A DNA stretch of 64,000 nt, from assembly GCA_035308365.1 (NCBI GenBank), contig DATGGU010000024.1, forward strand, positions 19,823 through 83,822. Reading direction: 5' to 3'. This document shows positions 7,880 through 15,652 of this stretch, piece by piece (position 1 is the stretch's first letter; every line of letters begins with the position of its first letter). The notes beneath the pieces are model-generated. The model was not told where the DNA came from. It worked only from the letters and a program-made list of their open reading frames with translations, and made no database searches. The stretch is from PALSA-505 sp035308365 (GTDB lineage Bacteria > Actinomycetota > Actinomycetes > Streptosporangiales > Streptosporangiaceae). The translations under genes and the position numbers were made by a program.

Positions 7880-10348
7880 GTGGTGACGTCGCCCGAGCCT
7901 AGCGCCGCGCCGGACGAGCCGGCCGGGCCAGACGAGCCGGCCCGGCCAGAGCCGGTTGCGCCGGCCGCTTCGCTGCGCCCGCAGCCGCTCGCGGTGTCCG
8001 ATCACCTGGAGACCAGGATCCGCAAGCCGGTCGACCTGCTGCGCTGCCTGGTCTGCTGCATCGAGATCGTGTTGCTGGCGGCCGCCGGTGTGCTGGCCGC
8101 GGCAACGGCGGCCGGAGTGGAGACCGACATCGTCGGGGCCAGCAGGCGGCTGCCCTACACGGCCTTCACCGCCGCCCGCTCGCTGACCCTGTTCGCGTTG
8201 CTCATCCTGCCGGTGGCGCTGGCCATCCAGGAACTGGTCAAGCGCCAGGGCAGGCGGCTGTGGGAGGCGACAGGGACCGGCCTGCTCGCCGCCGCTGCCG
8301 TCGGGGTGGTCAACGCGGTGCTGCGCGGCCTGGGCTCCGAGCAGCTCTACCACGCGATTACGATGACGCACGCCGCGGCCAGCCGCCACACCTCACCGCT
8401 GGACGGTTATCTGGCCGGCCTGATCGCCTACGCCACCATGATCGGGTTCACCGGGCGGCCACGCTGGCGGACCACGATCTGGGTGATCGTCGTGGCCTAC
8501 GCGCTGGTGAACCTGGCGGCGCTGCAGACGACCGTGCTGTCACTGCTGATCACGCTGCTGGCCGGGCGCGCGATCGGGCTCGCCGTGCGGTACGTGGCCG
8601 GCTCGCTGTCGCTGCGGCCCAGCGCCGAGCAGATCGCCGCGGCGCTGAGCACCGTGGGGTGCCGCCTGGCCGAGATGCGGCGCGGAGTCCCGGCCGGGGC
8701 CGAGTCCCGCTACTACGCGGCCACCACGCGCGACGGCGCCCGGCTCGACATCTACGTGTACGACCAGGACCAGCAGGCGGCGGGCGCGATCTACCGGCTG
8801 TACCGCACGATCCGGCTGCAGGTCCAGGTCGCCCATCGCGCGCCACTGTCGGTCGACCGGCTGGTCGAGCGCCGGGCGCTGCTGTCCTACGCGGCGGAGA
8901 ACATCGACGCGCCCACGCCCCGGCTGAGCGCCCTGGTCCGGGCCGGGCCCGAGGCGGTCGCCCTGGCGCACGAGCACCACGACGGCATCACGCTGGCCGA
9001 ACTCGGCCGCGATCCGGCCGACGCCGAGCTGCGCAGCATCTGGGACGCGGTCCGCGAGCTGCACTCCGGCCGGGTCACCCACGGGGCGCTCACCGCCGAC
9101 CGCATCCTGCTCACCACGGACGGCGGCGTCATGCTGCTCGACATGAGCGGCGGGGAGGTCGCCGCGACCGACCTGGAGGTCCAGCTCGACCTGGTCCAGT
9201 TCATCACCGAACTGGCCGTCTATGCGGGGCCGGGCAGGACCGCGGAACTGGTGGTCGGCCAGCTCGGCAGCCGTGAGGTCGCCGCCCTGGTGCCGCTGCT
9301 GCAGACGGTCGTGCTCGCCCCGTCCACCAAGGCCGCGCTGAGCCGCAGCAAGGAGATCCTGCCCACGCTGCGCCGGGAGCTGCTCGCCTCCGTCCCCGGC
9401 GGCGAGGTCGCGGCGGTACGGCTGGAACGCATCCGGCTGCGCACCCTGGTCACGCTGGTCGCCACCGTGGTCGCGGCCTACCTGCTGGCCGGTGAGCTGG
9501 GCCGGTCCAGCCTGGCCAGCGCGCTGCGCTCGGCGAACTGGTGGTGGGGCCTGGCCGGGATCGCCCTGTCCGGGCTGACCTACGCCGGCGCGGCGCTGTC
9601 ACTGATGGGATTCGTCACCGAGCGGCTGGGCTTCCTGCGGACGCTGCTCGCCCAGGTCGCCAGCTCGTTCGTCACGCTGGTGACGCCCGCCGCGGTGGGC
9701 GGCGCGGCGCTCAACGTCCGCTACCTGCAGCGCCGGAAGGTACCCGCGGCAGTCGCGGCGGCCAGCGTGGGCGTCGCCCAGGTGGCGGCCTTCATCGTGC
9801 ACATCCTGCTGCTGGTCGTGTTCGTCGCGGTGACCGGAGCCTCCCGCAGTCGCGCGTTCAAGCCCCCAACCTGGGCGTACTTCCTGCTCGCCGGCATCGC
9901 GGCGCTGGCACTGGTCGTGCTTGCCTTCCCGGCGGGCCGGCGGCTGCTGCGCGCCCGGGTCGCCCCGGCGCTCGGCGAGGTCGTGCCACACCTGCTGCAA
10001 CTGGCCCAGCAGCCGCGCAAGCTGGCCCAGGGCATCGGCGGCGCGCTGCTGCTGAGCGCGGCCTACATCCTCTGCCTGTACGTGTGCGTTCGCGCGCTCG
10101 GCGGGGTCAGGCCCGTCCCGAGCGTGGCCGTGGTCTACCTGACCGGCAGCGCGCTCGGCTCGATCGTGCCCACGCCCGGCGGGCTCGGCGCCGTGGAGAC
10201 GGTGCTGTCCGCCGGGCTGGTGGCCACCGGCCTGCCGGCCGCGGTGGCGGTCAGTTCGGTGCTGCTGTTCCGGCTGCTGACGTTCTGGCTGCCGGTGCCG
10301 GTGGGCTGGGTCGCGCTGCGCTATCTGGAACGCGAAGACGCGTTGTAG
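7880..10348 (+). CDS. Kinase-like/LPG-synthase-like (UPF0104) flippase-domain membrane protein
   Basis: This 822-residue protein has three parts. The N-terminal quarter holds several membrane segments after a Pro/Glu-rich start. The middle (about residues 270-500) is a degenerate kinase-like fold with LVERRALLSYAAENI, a HGALTADRILLT catalytic-loop-like motif and VMLLDMSGGEV in place of the DFG loop. The last ~300 residues form the lysylphosphatidylglycerol-synthase/UPF0104 transmembrane domain (VGGAALNVRYLQRR and PTPGGLGAVETVLSAGL). Such actinobacterial proteins are thought to flip or modify lipids, but none of this composite type is functionally assigned that I know of. GTG at 7880 is followed by a second in-frame GTG. 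It is monocistronic, with hairpins downstream at 10486-10560. Confidence 0.75.
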   Translation: MVTSPEPSAAPDEPAGPDEPARPEPVAPAASLRPQPLAVSDHLETRIRKPVDLLRCLVCCIEIVLLAAAGVLAAATAAGVETDIVGASRRLPYTAFTAARSLTLFALLILPVALAIQELVKRQGRRLWEATGTGLLAAAAVGVVNAVLRGLGSEQLYHAITMTHAAASRHTSPLDGYLAGLIAYATMIGFTGRPRWRTTIWVIVVAYALVNLAALQTTVLSLLITLLAGRAIGLAVRYVAGSLSLRPSAEQIAAALSTVGCRLAEMRRGVPAGAESRYYAATTRDGARLDIYVYDQDQQAAGAIYRLYRTIRLQVQVAHRAPLSVDRLVERRALLSYAAENIDAPTPRLSALVRAGPEAVALAHEHHDGITLAELGRDPADAELRSIWDAVRELHSGRVTHGALTADRILLTTDGGVMLLDMSGGEVAATDLEVQLDLVQFITELAVYAGPGRTAELVVGQLGSREVAALVPLLQTVVLAPSTKAALSRSKEILPTLRRELLASVPGGEVAAVRLERIRLRTLVTLVATVVAAYLLAGELGRSSLASALRSANWWWGLAGIALSGLTYAGAALSLMGFVTERLGFLRTLLAQVASSFVTLVTPAAVGGAALNVRYLQRRKVPAAVAAASVGVAQVAAFIVHILLLVVFVAVTGASRSRAFKPPTWAYFLLAGIAALALVVLAFPAGRRLLRARVAPALGEVVPHLLQLAQQPRKLAQGIGGALLLSAAYILCLYVCVRALGGVRPVPSVAVVYLTGSALGSIVPTPGGLGAVETVLSAGLVATGLPAAVAVSSVLLFRLLTFWLPVPVGWVALRYLEREDAL

Positions 10349-10438
10349 CCGAACCCCCGCGGAGTGAACTCGCGGCCATCATCTTGGCCGGGCATGTATC
10401 TTGGCCGAGCTCTGACCCTCTGTGTGGTGAGGCATGAA

Positions 10439-10483
10439 ATGTGCCAGCACATGTACGCGGACACCCGGTACAACGAGAACTGA
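10439..10483 (+). CDS. Candidate 14-residue peptide MCQHMYADTRYNEN
   Basis: An ATG at 10439 with GGTGAGG at 10426-10432 (six-base spacing) opens a 14-codon frame encoding MCQHMYADTRYNEN and stopping at 10481-10483. Three bases later a perfect 14-bp hairpin begins, followed by a second hairpin. A direct repeat of ATCTTGGCCG (10381-10390 and 10398-10407) lies upstream. The unit of ribosome site, tiny frame and tandem hairpins could be a free peptide gene or a leader, but no biosynthetic gene follows on this strand. The overlapping +1 frame starting at 10434 reads through both hairpins and is less likely. I do not recognise the peptide. Confidence 0.3.
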   Translation: MCQHMYADTRYNEN

Positions 10484-10485
10484 TC

Positions 10486-10521
10486 TCACGGCGCCCGGCA
10501 GCCCTCCGCCGGGCGCCGTGA
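10486..10521 (+). terminator. First of two strong hairpins downstream of the UPF0104 gene
   Basis: A perfect stem of 14 bp (10486-10499 with 10508-10521) and an 8-base loop, directly behind the small peptide frame. There is no U tract, so termination would be of the GC-rich actinobacterial type. Confidence 0.65.
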
Positions 10522-10527
10522 CCAGCG

Positions 10528-10560
10528 CAGGCGGCCACCAAATTCTCCGGTGGCCGCCTG
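10528..10560 (+). terminator. Second tandem hairpin
   Basis: A perfect stem of 12 bp (10528-10539 with 10549-10560) around the loop AAATTCTCC, seven bases after the first hairpin. It also separates this transcript from the convergent GH64 gene. The rest of 10561-10741 shows nothing I can name. Confidence 0.6.
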
Positions 10561-10741
10561 TTCCAGGGTTGGCCGGCCCAGCACGGCTCCCTAGTAACTT
10601 TCTCCGTGTCCGCGAGATATGGGTTACCCACTGGCCGAATAAGCTCACGTTCGGTAGCTACTGGGTTCGGTGCGCGGGGGGCTGGCCCCTCCGTAAAAGA
10701 GACAATGGGTTTGCTGTGGCGCCGGGACGGTGGCGGGCAGG

Positions 10742-11986
10742 TCAATGGACGGGCCCGACCGTGACCTGGAGTTTGGTGGGGGCCGGGCTGACGAGCGGGC
10801 CGGACTGGTTGACGCCGCCATCGGGGGTGACATCGTCGAAGGGGAACGCGTAGCCCAGGTGGCCGCGCGTGGTGGCGTGCACGATGCGCGCATAGTGGTT
10901 GGTGACCGCGTTGGTGTAATAATCGGCCGGGTTTTCGCCGTCGGGCTGGTTGGAGTCGGTCAGCAGCGTGCTGCGGTTGAACGCGGCGGCCAGGCGGGGA
11001 ACGACGGCGAGCATCTCGGGGCTCATCCCGTTCGGGTTGAACGGGCCGCCGTCGCAGTCGAAGATATCGGCGGTGGTGGGCTGGGCGAAGGAGCCCACGC
11101 CGGGGAAGGTGAGCAGGCCACCGGTGACCTGCCCGGTGACCGTCCCCCAGGATGCCTGGGTGTCGACGGTGAGGGTGGCGGACTCGTATTTCTGCCAGAC
11201 CTGGTCAACGTAGCCCTGGTAGTAGCCCTGCAAGAACGACGGGTTGAGCACGATGCCGTTGCTCGGGCTGAGCGCGCGAAGGTTCTGGCCGTTGCTGGTC
11301 ACGATCAGGCCGGTCCAGGGGTTGCCGTCGGCGGCGGCCTGCGCGGTCAGCTTGGAGCAGACGGTGTCCAGGCCACCGGCGGGCAGCCCGGGCACCTTCT
11401 GCTGCGTCCCGCCGGCACTGGTCAGGGTCATCCCGATCGGGATGCAGACGAAGTCGACGTAGCTGATGTCGGCGAACATCTCGCTACCGTTGTAGGTAAA
11501 CTCGCAGAAGTCCCACTGCAGGTTGATGTTCGGGTCGGATGGATTGGTGACCGAGGGCTCGACCAGTGCCGGGCCGGGGTTGAGGTAGAACGTGAGCGGG
11601 CTGCCGATGGAGAACCACAGCCGGGCCCCGGCCATGTATGGAATGGTGATCGTCTTGGCCGTTCCGCCAGACTTGTTCAGTGGGATGGCGCAATTCTTGG
11701 CCAGCGGGGTGAGACTGGACGGCGGCGAGACCGGATAATAGGGCGTCTTTCCGTCGGCCTGAATCAGCATCAGCGCATTACCGTTATTTATGGACAGGCC
11801 GGTGACGAACGCGTAAACGGTGTCCGAGCCGGTGTTGTTCTTGACCTTGACCGGGAGCGTGGCCGGGGTCTGTGCGGGGGTTCGCGGCTTCGTCGCGGCG
11901 GCGGCACGGCGGCCGGCCAGGCCGGTCAGGAGCGGTGCTGACAACGTTGCCATCGAGGCGGCGAGCAGGGTCCTGCGCGAAATCAT
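10742..11986 (-). CDS. Tat-secreted glycoside hydrolase family 64 (beta-1,3-glucanase-like)
   Basis: A 414-residue exported protein. The N terminus MISRRTLLAASMATLSAPLL carries a twin-arginine motif followed by a hydrophobic stretch and an AAA-type cleavage region. The mature part matches GH64/thaumatin-like beta-1,3-glucanases: a beta-rich N domain (LPVKVKNNTGSDTVYAFVTG), the ICEFT-like WDFCEFTYNGSEMFADISYVDFVCIPIGM segment containing the acidic catalytic region, and the CDGGPF motif near the end. Such enzymes release laminaripentaose from fungal glucan. ATG at 11986 has GGAGG five to six bases upstream, better than the in-frame ATG at 12028. It is convergent with the small genes to the left and monocistronic. 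Confidence 0.87.
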   Translation of the reverse strand: MISRRTLLAASMATLSAPLLTGLAGRRAAAATKPRTPAQTPATLPVKVKNNTGSDTVYAFVTGLSINNGNALMLIQADGKTPYYPVSPPSSLTPLAKNCAIPLNKSGGTAKTITIPYMAGARLWFSIGSPLTFYLNPGPALVEPSVTNPSDPNINLQWDFCEFTYNGSEMFADISYVDFVCIPIGMTLTSAGGTQQKVPGLPAGGLDTVCSKLTAQAAADGNPWTGLIVTSNGQNLRALSPSNGIVLNPSFLQGYYQGYVDQVWQKYESATLTVDTQASWGTVTGQVTGGLLTFPGVGSFAQPTTADIFDCDGGPFNPNGMSPEMLAVVPRLAAAFNRSTLLTDSNQPDGENPADYYTNAVTNHYARIVHATTRGHLGYAFPFDDVTPDGGVNQSGPLVSPAPTKLQVTVGPVH

Positions 11987-12153
11987 GGGTACCTCCACCC
12001 GGGCGGGGTTGGCGGCTGGACGCCGCAACGGGTGTAACGGTGAAAGTGCAACTAGTTACGCTGGCCCGATTGGTGGATGGCGTCAAGCCCGGGGCGCCGA
12101 CTCGCAGGTTCGCCCGGGTGCGGGGTAACCCCGGGCGAAGGTAGCCTGGCTGG

Positions 12154-12702
12154 TCAGATGCGGGGGCCGGTGCCAGGCTGAATAGCCTCGACGGAGAGGT
12201 AGACCGGTTTGGCGGTCGTGCAGCTCTCGAAATCCCAGAAGCCGGTGGCCGACGAGGTCTGATCGGGCGGATACACCTTGATCATCGATGCGGGCGCCTG
12301 CTTGCATTGCGGCGAAACCGCCACGACCTCATACTGCAGAATGCTGTGCGCGGTCGCGCCCGGGGCAAGATTGACGATGGCGGGTTTCACCTGGTGGTTC
12401 CAGCTCGCCGAGCTGCCAAGCTGCCGGCCACTGCTGTTGGTGGTGGACACTCCGGGGAATCCGTACATATAACAGGTCTGGCTGCTGATGTTGGTGAATT
12501 CCAGCGGATAGTAAATACTCCCCGCGGTGCCGTTCCCCTCGTCGGCAGCGACCCAGACGCCAAGTTCAGAGGCGGTGCACTTCGGGATCGTTCGCTGGGC
12601 GGCATGGCCCGAGGTAGCCGCCGAGGCTGCTGTCGTTGTGATCGCCAAGGCTGCGGCCAGCCCCGCGATTAATGGCCAGGTTCTCCGTCCGGATAGCTTC
12701 AT
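12154..12702 (-). CDS. Secreted DUF4232 protein
   Basis: The 182-residue protein has a Sec-type signal (KLSGRRTWPLIAGLAAALAITTTAASAATS) and a DUF4232 domain with the family's paired cysteines: KCTASELGVWV, then SSQTCYMYGFPGVS, SPQCKQAP and ESCTTA. DUF4232 proteins are abundant in actinomycetes, exported or lipid-anchored, and have no established biochemical role. This one has no lipobox cysteine directly after the signal, so it is probably soluble outside the cell. The start ATG at 12702 follows a GGGGGAAG sequence. It lies between the GH64 gene (same strand, 167 bases away) and a divergent HEAT-repeat gene. Confidence 0.8.
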   Translation of the reverse strand: MKLSGRRTWPLIAGLAAALAITTTAASAATSGHAAQRTIPKCTASELGVWVAADEGNGTAGSIYYPLEFTNISSQTCYMYGFPGVSTTNSSGRQLGSSASWNHQVKPAIVNLAPGATAHSILQYEVVAVSPQCKQAPASMIKVYPPDQTSSATGFWDFESCTTAKPVYLSVEAIQPGTGPRI

Positions 12703-12833
12703 CTGACTCTTCCCCCTGTCAGACACTGGTTCCGCCGTTTGCGGAGCCTGTGCACCTTGAGACCGTTGCCGGGGCGCCCAGGTTGTACTTGGCTGCCTGA
12801 TTGAGACTTTTGCCAGCGGTGTCACACTGAAGG

Positions 12834-13265
12834 ATGCCGTCACGGTCTGTGTGGGGTCTGACCCCCCGGGAGAGCATCGAGTTCGCCTGCGCTCGTCGCG
12901 GCGAGGCCGATGTGGTGGCCAGGTGCATTGACCTGCTGGCCGGACGGGAGGCAGACGACGAGCTGGTGTTCGCGATAGGGGGTCCGGCGGCCCGGTCGAT
13001 CCTGGATGGCGGGCAGCAATACTGGCTGCGGGTCTGGGCGATGCGGGCCTTGCTGTATGCCTGGGACGATTCGGCGCGACCCTGGGTGTGCGGCGGCCTG
13101 GGTGACGAGTCATGGCGGGTCAGGGAGATGGCGGCGAAGGTGGCCGCCCGGCGCCTGGTCGGGGAGGCGCTCGGCGAGCTGGCGGAGCTGGCCGACGACC
13201 CGGTGGCGCGCGTCCGGGCGGCTGCGGCCCGCGCCGTGGTTGTCCTCACTGATGCCCGGGCATGA
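12834..13265 (+). CDS. Small HEAT-repeat-like protein
   Basis: The 143-residue, Ala/Arg-rich protein is all helical by inspection. It contains HEAT-like pairs, best seen in QQYWLRVWAMRALLYAWDD, ESWRVREMAAKVAARRLV and DDPVARVRAAAARAVVVL. HEAT repeats mediate protein contacts; no enzymatic motif is visible. The ATG at 12834 is preceded immediately by AAGG, and a downstream GTG at 12849 is an alternative. It is divergent from the DUF4232 gene and stands alone in front of the tRNA. Function is not recognised. Confidence 0.6.
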   Translation: MPSRSVWGLTPRESIEFACARRGEADVVARCIDLLAGREADDELVFAIGGPAARSILDGGQQYWLRVWAMRALLYAWDDSARPWVCGGLGDESWRVREMAAKVAARRLVGEALGELAELADDPVARVRAAAARAVVVLTDARA

Positions 13266-13340
13266 GCGTGTTATCCCAGATGTACGGCTTCTAGGCTGGG
13301 CCGTCAGCCATGCGGGTGCCATCGGGTGTCGCGGCACTGA

Positions 13341-13365
13341 CGGCGGGCCAGCGACAGCAGCCGGT
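13341..13365. repeat. 25-bp exact repeat, copy A (partner at 42234-42258)
   Basis: These 25 bases recur without mismatch at 42234-42258, where they cover the expected translation start of the sigM gene. Here they lie in an intergenic stretch between the HEAT gene and tRNA-Arg. No other similarity between the two flanks is obvious. Confidence 0.8.
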
Positions 13366-13505
13366 GACGGTCTCCACGCCGTTGGACTCGGTTGTGCTGA
13401 GGCTGCCGTTGGAGGGGTTGTACCCGCCTGCTGGCCGGCCAGTTGATGGTGAAAGTGCCGCTCTCACGCCTCGTGGGAAGCGGCCTGAACTGCGGAAGTG
13501 CGCGG

Positions 13506-13578
13506 CGCGCTCGGAGGGATTCGAACCCCCAACCTTCTGATCCGTAGTCAGATGCTCTATCCGTTGAGCTACGAGCGC
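13506..13578 (-). tRNA. tRNA-Arg (anticodon ACG)
   Basis: A complete 73-nt cloverleaf on the minus strand: acceptor GCGCTCG pairing with CGAGCGC, D arm GCTC/GAGC, anticodon stem TCTGA/TCAGA around the loop CTACGGA (anticodon ACG, read as ICG after deamination), a 5-base variable loop, T arm with TTCGAAT, and discriminator G. The genomic 3' end does not encode CCA, so it depends on the CCA-adding enzyme encoded at 33.7-35.2 kb. Confidence 0.97.
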
Positions 13579-13810
13579 TTGTCTTCACTTGTCTGACCTG
13601 CGGTTTTGGTTGCTCAGGTCGCGAACTTCATAAGCATAGCGGTGTCAGAGCCGGTGATTGGCCATCAGAGGCGCTGACCGCATACAAGGGTAGGGCACGA
13701 CGGACGCGGTTCGCACCGGATGGCTTGAGGCGGTAGATCCATCCTGCTCAGATCTGTCAGCGATAGGGCAGAGCGCCGAACATCCTGGTTTGCCCTCCCC
13801 CAGCATGGAA

Positions 13811-13831
13811 CGTACAATTTCTTGTACGTGT
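13811..13831. promoter_or_regulatory. YefM-type operator upstream of the toxin-antitoxin pair
   Basis: The inverted repeat CGTACAA-TTTC-TTGTACG spans 13811-13828, with a further GTGTAC half-site immediately after it. Known yefM-yoeB operators are palindromes around TGTACA cores. The site sits 18 bases before the GTG start and next to the ribosome-binding site, consistent with tight autoregulation by the YefM-YoeB complex. Confidence 0.75.
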
Positions 13832-13845
13832 ACTGGAGGTGGTTC

Positions 13846-14097
13846 GTGAAGACCATGACCTATTCGGAGTCGCGCGCGAGGTATGCAGAGACACTCAACG
13901 CGGTCGTTGATGATCGCGAAGAGGTAGTGATCACCCGGGCGGGTCATGATCCGGTCGTCATTGTCGCACTCGACGACTATGAGTCTCTCAAGGAGACTGC
14001 ATATCTGCTCAGGAGCCCGGAGAATGCCCGCAGGCTGTTGGCTTCGATCGACCGGCTGGAACACGGCGGTGGGACCGAACGGGCTCTGACCGAGTGA
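13846..14097 (+). CDS. yefM: YefM/Phd-family antitoxin
   Basis: The 83-residue antitoxin starts at GTG 13846 with GGAGG eight bases upstream; the ATG at 13855 is too far from it. The N-terminal half, MTYSESRARYAETLNAVVDDREEVVITRAGHDPVVIVALDDYESLKETAYLL, is the Phd/YefM DNA-binding fold. The C-terminal tail, with ENARRLLASIDRL, is the flexible toxin-neutralising part. It overlaps the toxin gene by four bases (GTGA), the usual translational coupling. Expected role: bind and inhibit YoeB and repress its own promoter through the upstream TGTAC repeats. Confidence 0.92.
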   Translation: MKTMTYSESRARYAETLNAVVDDREEVVITRAGHDPVVIVALDDYESLKETAYLLRSPENARRLLASIDRLEHGGGTERALTE

Positions 14098-14354
14098 AGC
14101 TGGTCTGGGACGAGAGTGCCTGGGAGGACTACGTCTGGTGGCAGTCCCAGGATCGTAAGGTTCTTCGGCGGATCAACATCCTGATCAAGGATGTGGAGCG
14201 CAACGGGAACGATGGCATAGGCAAGCCCGAACCGCTCAAACATGGGTTTCACGGCTATTGGTCGCGACGGATCACCGACGAGCACCGGTTGATCTACAAA
14301 ATTGTCGACGATGAGATCCGCATCGCCGCGTGCCGCTACCACTATGGGAGCTGA
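14094..14354 (+). CDS. yoeB: YoeB/Txe-family mRNA interferase toxin
   Basis: The 86-residue toxin has the full YoeB layout: N-terminal VWDESAWEDYVWWQSQDRKVLRRINILI, the GIGKPEPLKHGFHGYWSRRITDEHRLIYKI core, and terminal CRYHYGS with the catalytic His-Tyr pair. The glutamate in KPEPLK and arginine in EHRLIY complete the RNase site. YoeB binds the ribosomal A site and cleaves mRNA. No residue that should be conserved is missing, so the toxin looks intact. The start is a GTG overlapping the antitoxin stop, and the 3' end overlaps the convergent carboxymuconolactone decarboxylase-like gene by 13 bases. Confidence 0.93.
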   Translation: MKLVWDESAWEDYVWWQSQDRKVLRRINILIKDVERNGNDGIGKPEPLKHGFHGYWSRRITDEHRLIYKIVDDEIRIAACRYHYGS

Positions 14355-14926
14355 GTGGCGGGCCAGGTTGGGGTGGCCTCTGGCGGGAGGGGCACCTCGA
14401 AGGCGTTCAGCAGGAACGAGATCAGGGTGTAGTAGCCGCAGAGGGTGACCAGCTCGACGGTGCCGGTGTCGCCGAGGATGGCGTGAACCGAGTTGTACAG
14501 GTCATCGCTCAGGCGGCTGGTCTCGGTGAGCTGGCGCGCGGCCAGATAGATGGTTCGCTCCTCGCCGTCTTCGAAGGGTGGGTCTTCGCCACGGGCGATG
14601 GCGTCGATCACCGCGTCGGTGACGCCGTGCCTGCGGGCCATGCGGGCGTGAGCCCACCATTCGAACTCAGCTTTCCAGTGGGCGCCGACGGTGATGATGG
14701 CGACTTCAAGGAGCCTGCGTTCGATCGAGGTGCCGTAGCGCAGCGTCTTGCCGAGCGCGGTCAGGTGCTGGCCGACGGCTGGGGCGTGGACGAAGGCGTT
14801 GAAGGGGCCGATCAGGCCGCCTTGCTCGTTCACGAGGTTGGTGCCCCGGGAGTCTACGAGGCTGTCCCACACCTCCTGGCGCTGAGGGTCGATGTTGTCA
14901 CGGCGCAGATAAGGAAGACGGCTCAC
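14342..14926 (-). CDS. Carboxymuconolactone decarboxylase/AhpD-like protein
   Basis: The 194-residue protein is helical and matches the carboxymuconolactone decarboxylase-like family. It has GPFNAFVHAPAVGQHLTALGKTLRYGTSIERRLLEVAIITVGAHWKAEFEWWAHARMARRHG, then a second repeat ending VELVTLCGYYTLISFLLNAFEV. The CxxC pair of AhpD peroxidases is absent (AHWKAEFEW occupies that position), so peroxidase activity is doubtful. GTG at 14926 gives a typical N terminus SRLPYLRRDNIDP; GTG at 14932 is equally possible and no ribosome site is visible for either, which suggests a leaderless message. It is divergent from the DGPF gene controlled by the ECF42-type sigma factor. Confidence 0.82.
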   Translation of the reverse strand: MSRLPYLRRDNIDPQRQEVWDSLVDSRGTNLVNEQGGLIGPFNAFVHAPAVGQHLTALGKTLRYGTSIERRLLEVAIITVGAHWKAEFEWWAHARMARRHGVTDAVIDAIARGEDPPFEDGEERTIYLAARQLTETSRLSDDLYNSVHAILGDTGTVELVTLCGYYTLISFLLNAFEVPLPPEATPTWPATQLP

Positions 14927-15035
14927 GGGCACGACAATAGTGTCACAGCGGGCGGCACCCTTCAGGCCGAGGTCAGGGCCTTGGGGCGGGGCCGGGCCGG
15001 GATGGGGAAGATCTTTGAAAGTTTTCTGGCGCGGG

Positions 15036-15062
15036 TGTCGATCTGGGGCCGGAGCGTTCGAC
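15036..15062 (+). promoter_or_regulatory. ECF42-type promoter upstream of the DGPF gene
   Basis: TGTCGA (15036-15041), a 17-base spacer and CGAC (15059-15062) lie 64 bases before the DGPF gene. As I recall, this matches the promoter motif of ECF42 sigma factors (TGTCGA at -35, CGA followed by T or C at -10), and the sigma gene of that group is the next one downstream. Basis: the motif is visible; the consensus is from memory. Confidence 0.6.
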
Positions 15063-15125
15063 GCAGGGGTGAAGGAACAAGAGAGCAGCACCGAACCCCG
15101 GTCATGAAACGGAAGGAACAAGGAA

Positions 15126-15461
15126 ATGCGTTTTCTCGGATACCAGATCGGTGACCCATCGGTTCCAGTGCCGCCGCCGAGCGAGGAACTCTACGACGAG
15201 ATGGGCAAGTTCATCGAAGAGGCGACCAAGGCAGGCGTGCTGGTGGCCACCGGCGGGCTCGGGCCGGCCGATGAGGGCACCAAGGTCTCCCTGCGCGACG
15301 GGAAGTTCACCGTGCTCGACGGGCCGTTCACCGAGGCCAAGGAGCTGATCGGTGGCTGGGCGCTGATGGAGGTCCGCGACAAGAACGAGGCGATCGAGTG
15401 GACCAAGCGGTTCCTCAGCATCCTCGGCGAGGGTGAGAGCACGATCCGGCAGGTCTACTGA
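15126..15461 (+). CDS. YCII-related DGPF-domain protein
   Basis: The 111-residue protein has the DGPF family hallmark, LDGPFTEAKELIGGWALMEV, after GGLGPADEGTKVSLRDGKFTV. The C-terminal EAIEWTKRFLSILGEGESTIRQVY is also typical. DGPF/YCII proteins form small dimers of unknown chemistry and are regularly encoded beside ECF42 sigma factors, as here. ATG at 15126 is preceded by an AAGGAAC/AAGGAA double purine run. A matching ECF42-type promoter lies 64 bases upstream, and two hairpins separate the gene from the sigma gene. A role in a stress or antibiotic-related response is inference only. Confidence 0.9.
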   Translation: MRFLGYQIGDPSVPVPPPSEELYDEMGKFIEEATKAGVLVATGGLGPADEGTKVSLRDGKFTVLDGPFTEAKELIGGWALMEVRDKNEAIEWTKRFLSILGEGESTIRQVY

Positions 15462-15523
15462 CCATGACCGGCACGGCGGTGCCGGTCAGAGCTCCGCCGG
15501 AACCAGCGGTAGATGGCCCCGGT

Positions 15524-15613
15524 GCCGCCGGGCACAACGCCCGGCGGCCACCTCACCCCGAATCGTCAGGCACCACCAGAAACCCGTCGCGGCACGCCGT
15601 GACGGGTTTCTGG
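15524..15613 (+). terminator. Two hairpins between the DGPF and ECF42 sigma genes
   Basis: Hairpin 1 is a perfect 10-bp GC stem (15524-15533 with 15539-15548, loop ACAAC). Hairpin 2 is a perfect 13-bp stem, 15576-15588 with 15601-15613, around a 12-base loop, and its right arm runs into TTTCTGG. The second looks like an intrinsic terminator, so the sigma gene may need its own promoter. Confidence 0.7.
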
Positions 15614-15652
15614 CTTGCTCCGGCTGGCCAGGGGATGGTGTCATCGGTTGTC

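Noticed and set aside
13310..13540. Plus-strand frame ending in EGFEPPTF
   Set aside because: That tail is the well-known antisense translation of a tRNA T-arm; the region is tRNA-Arg and intergenic sequence.
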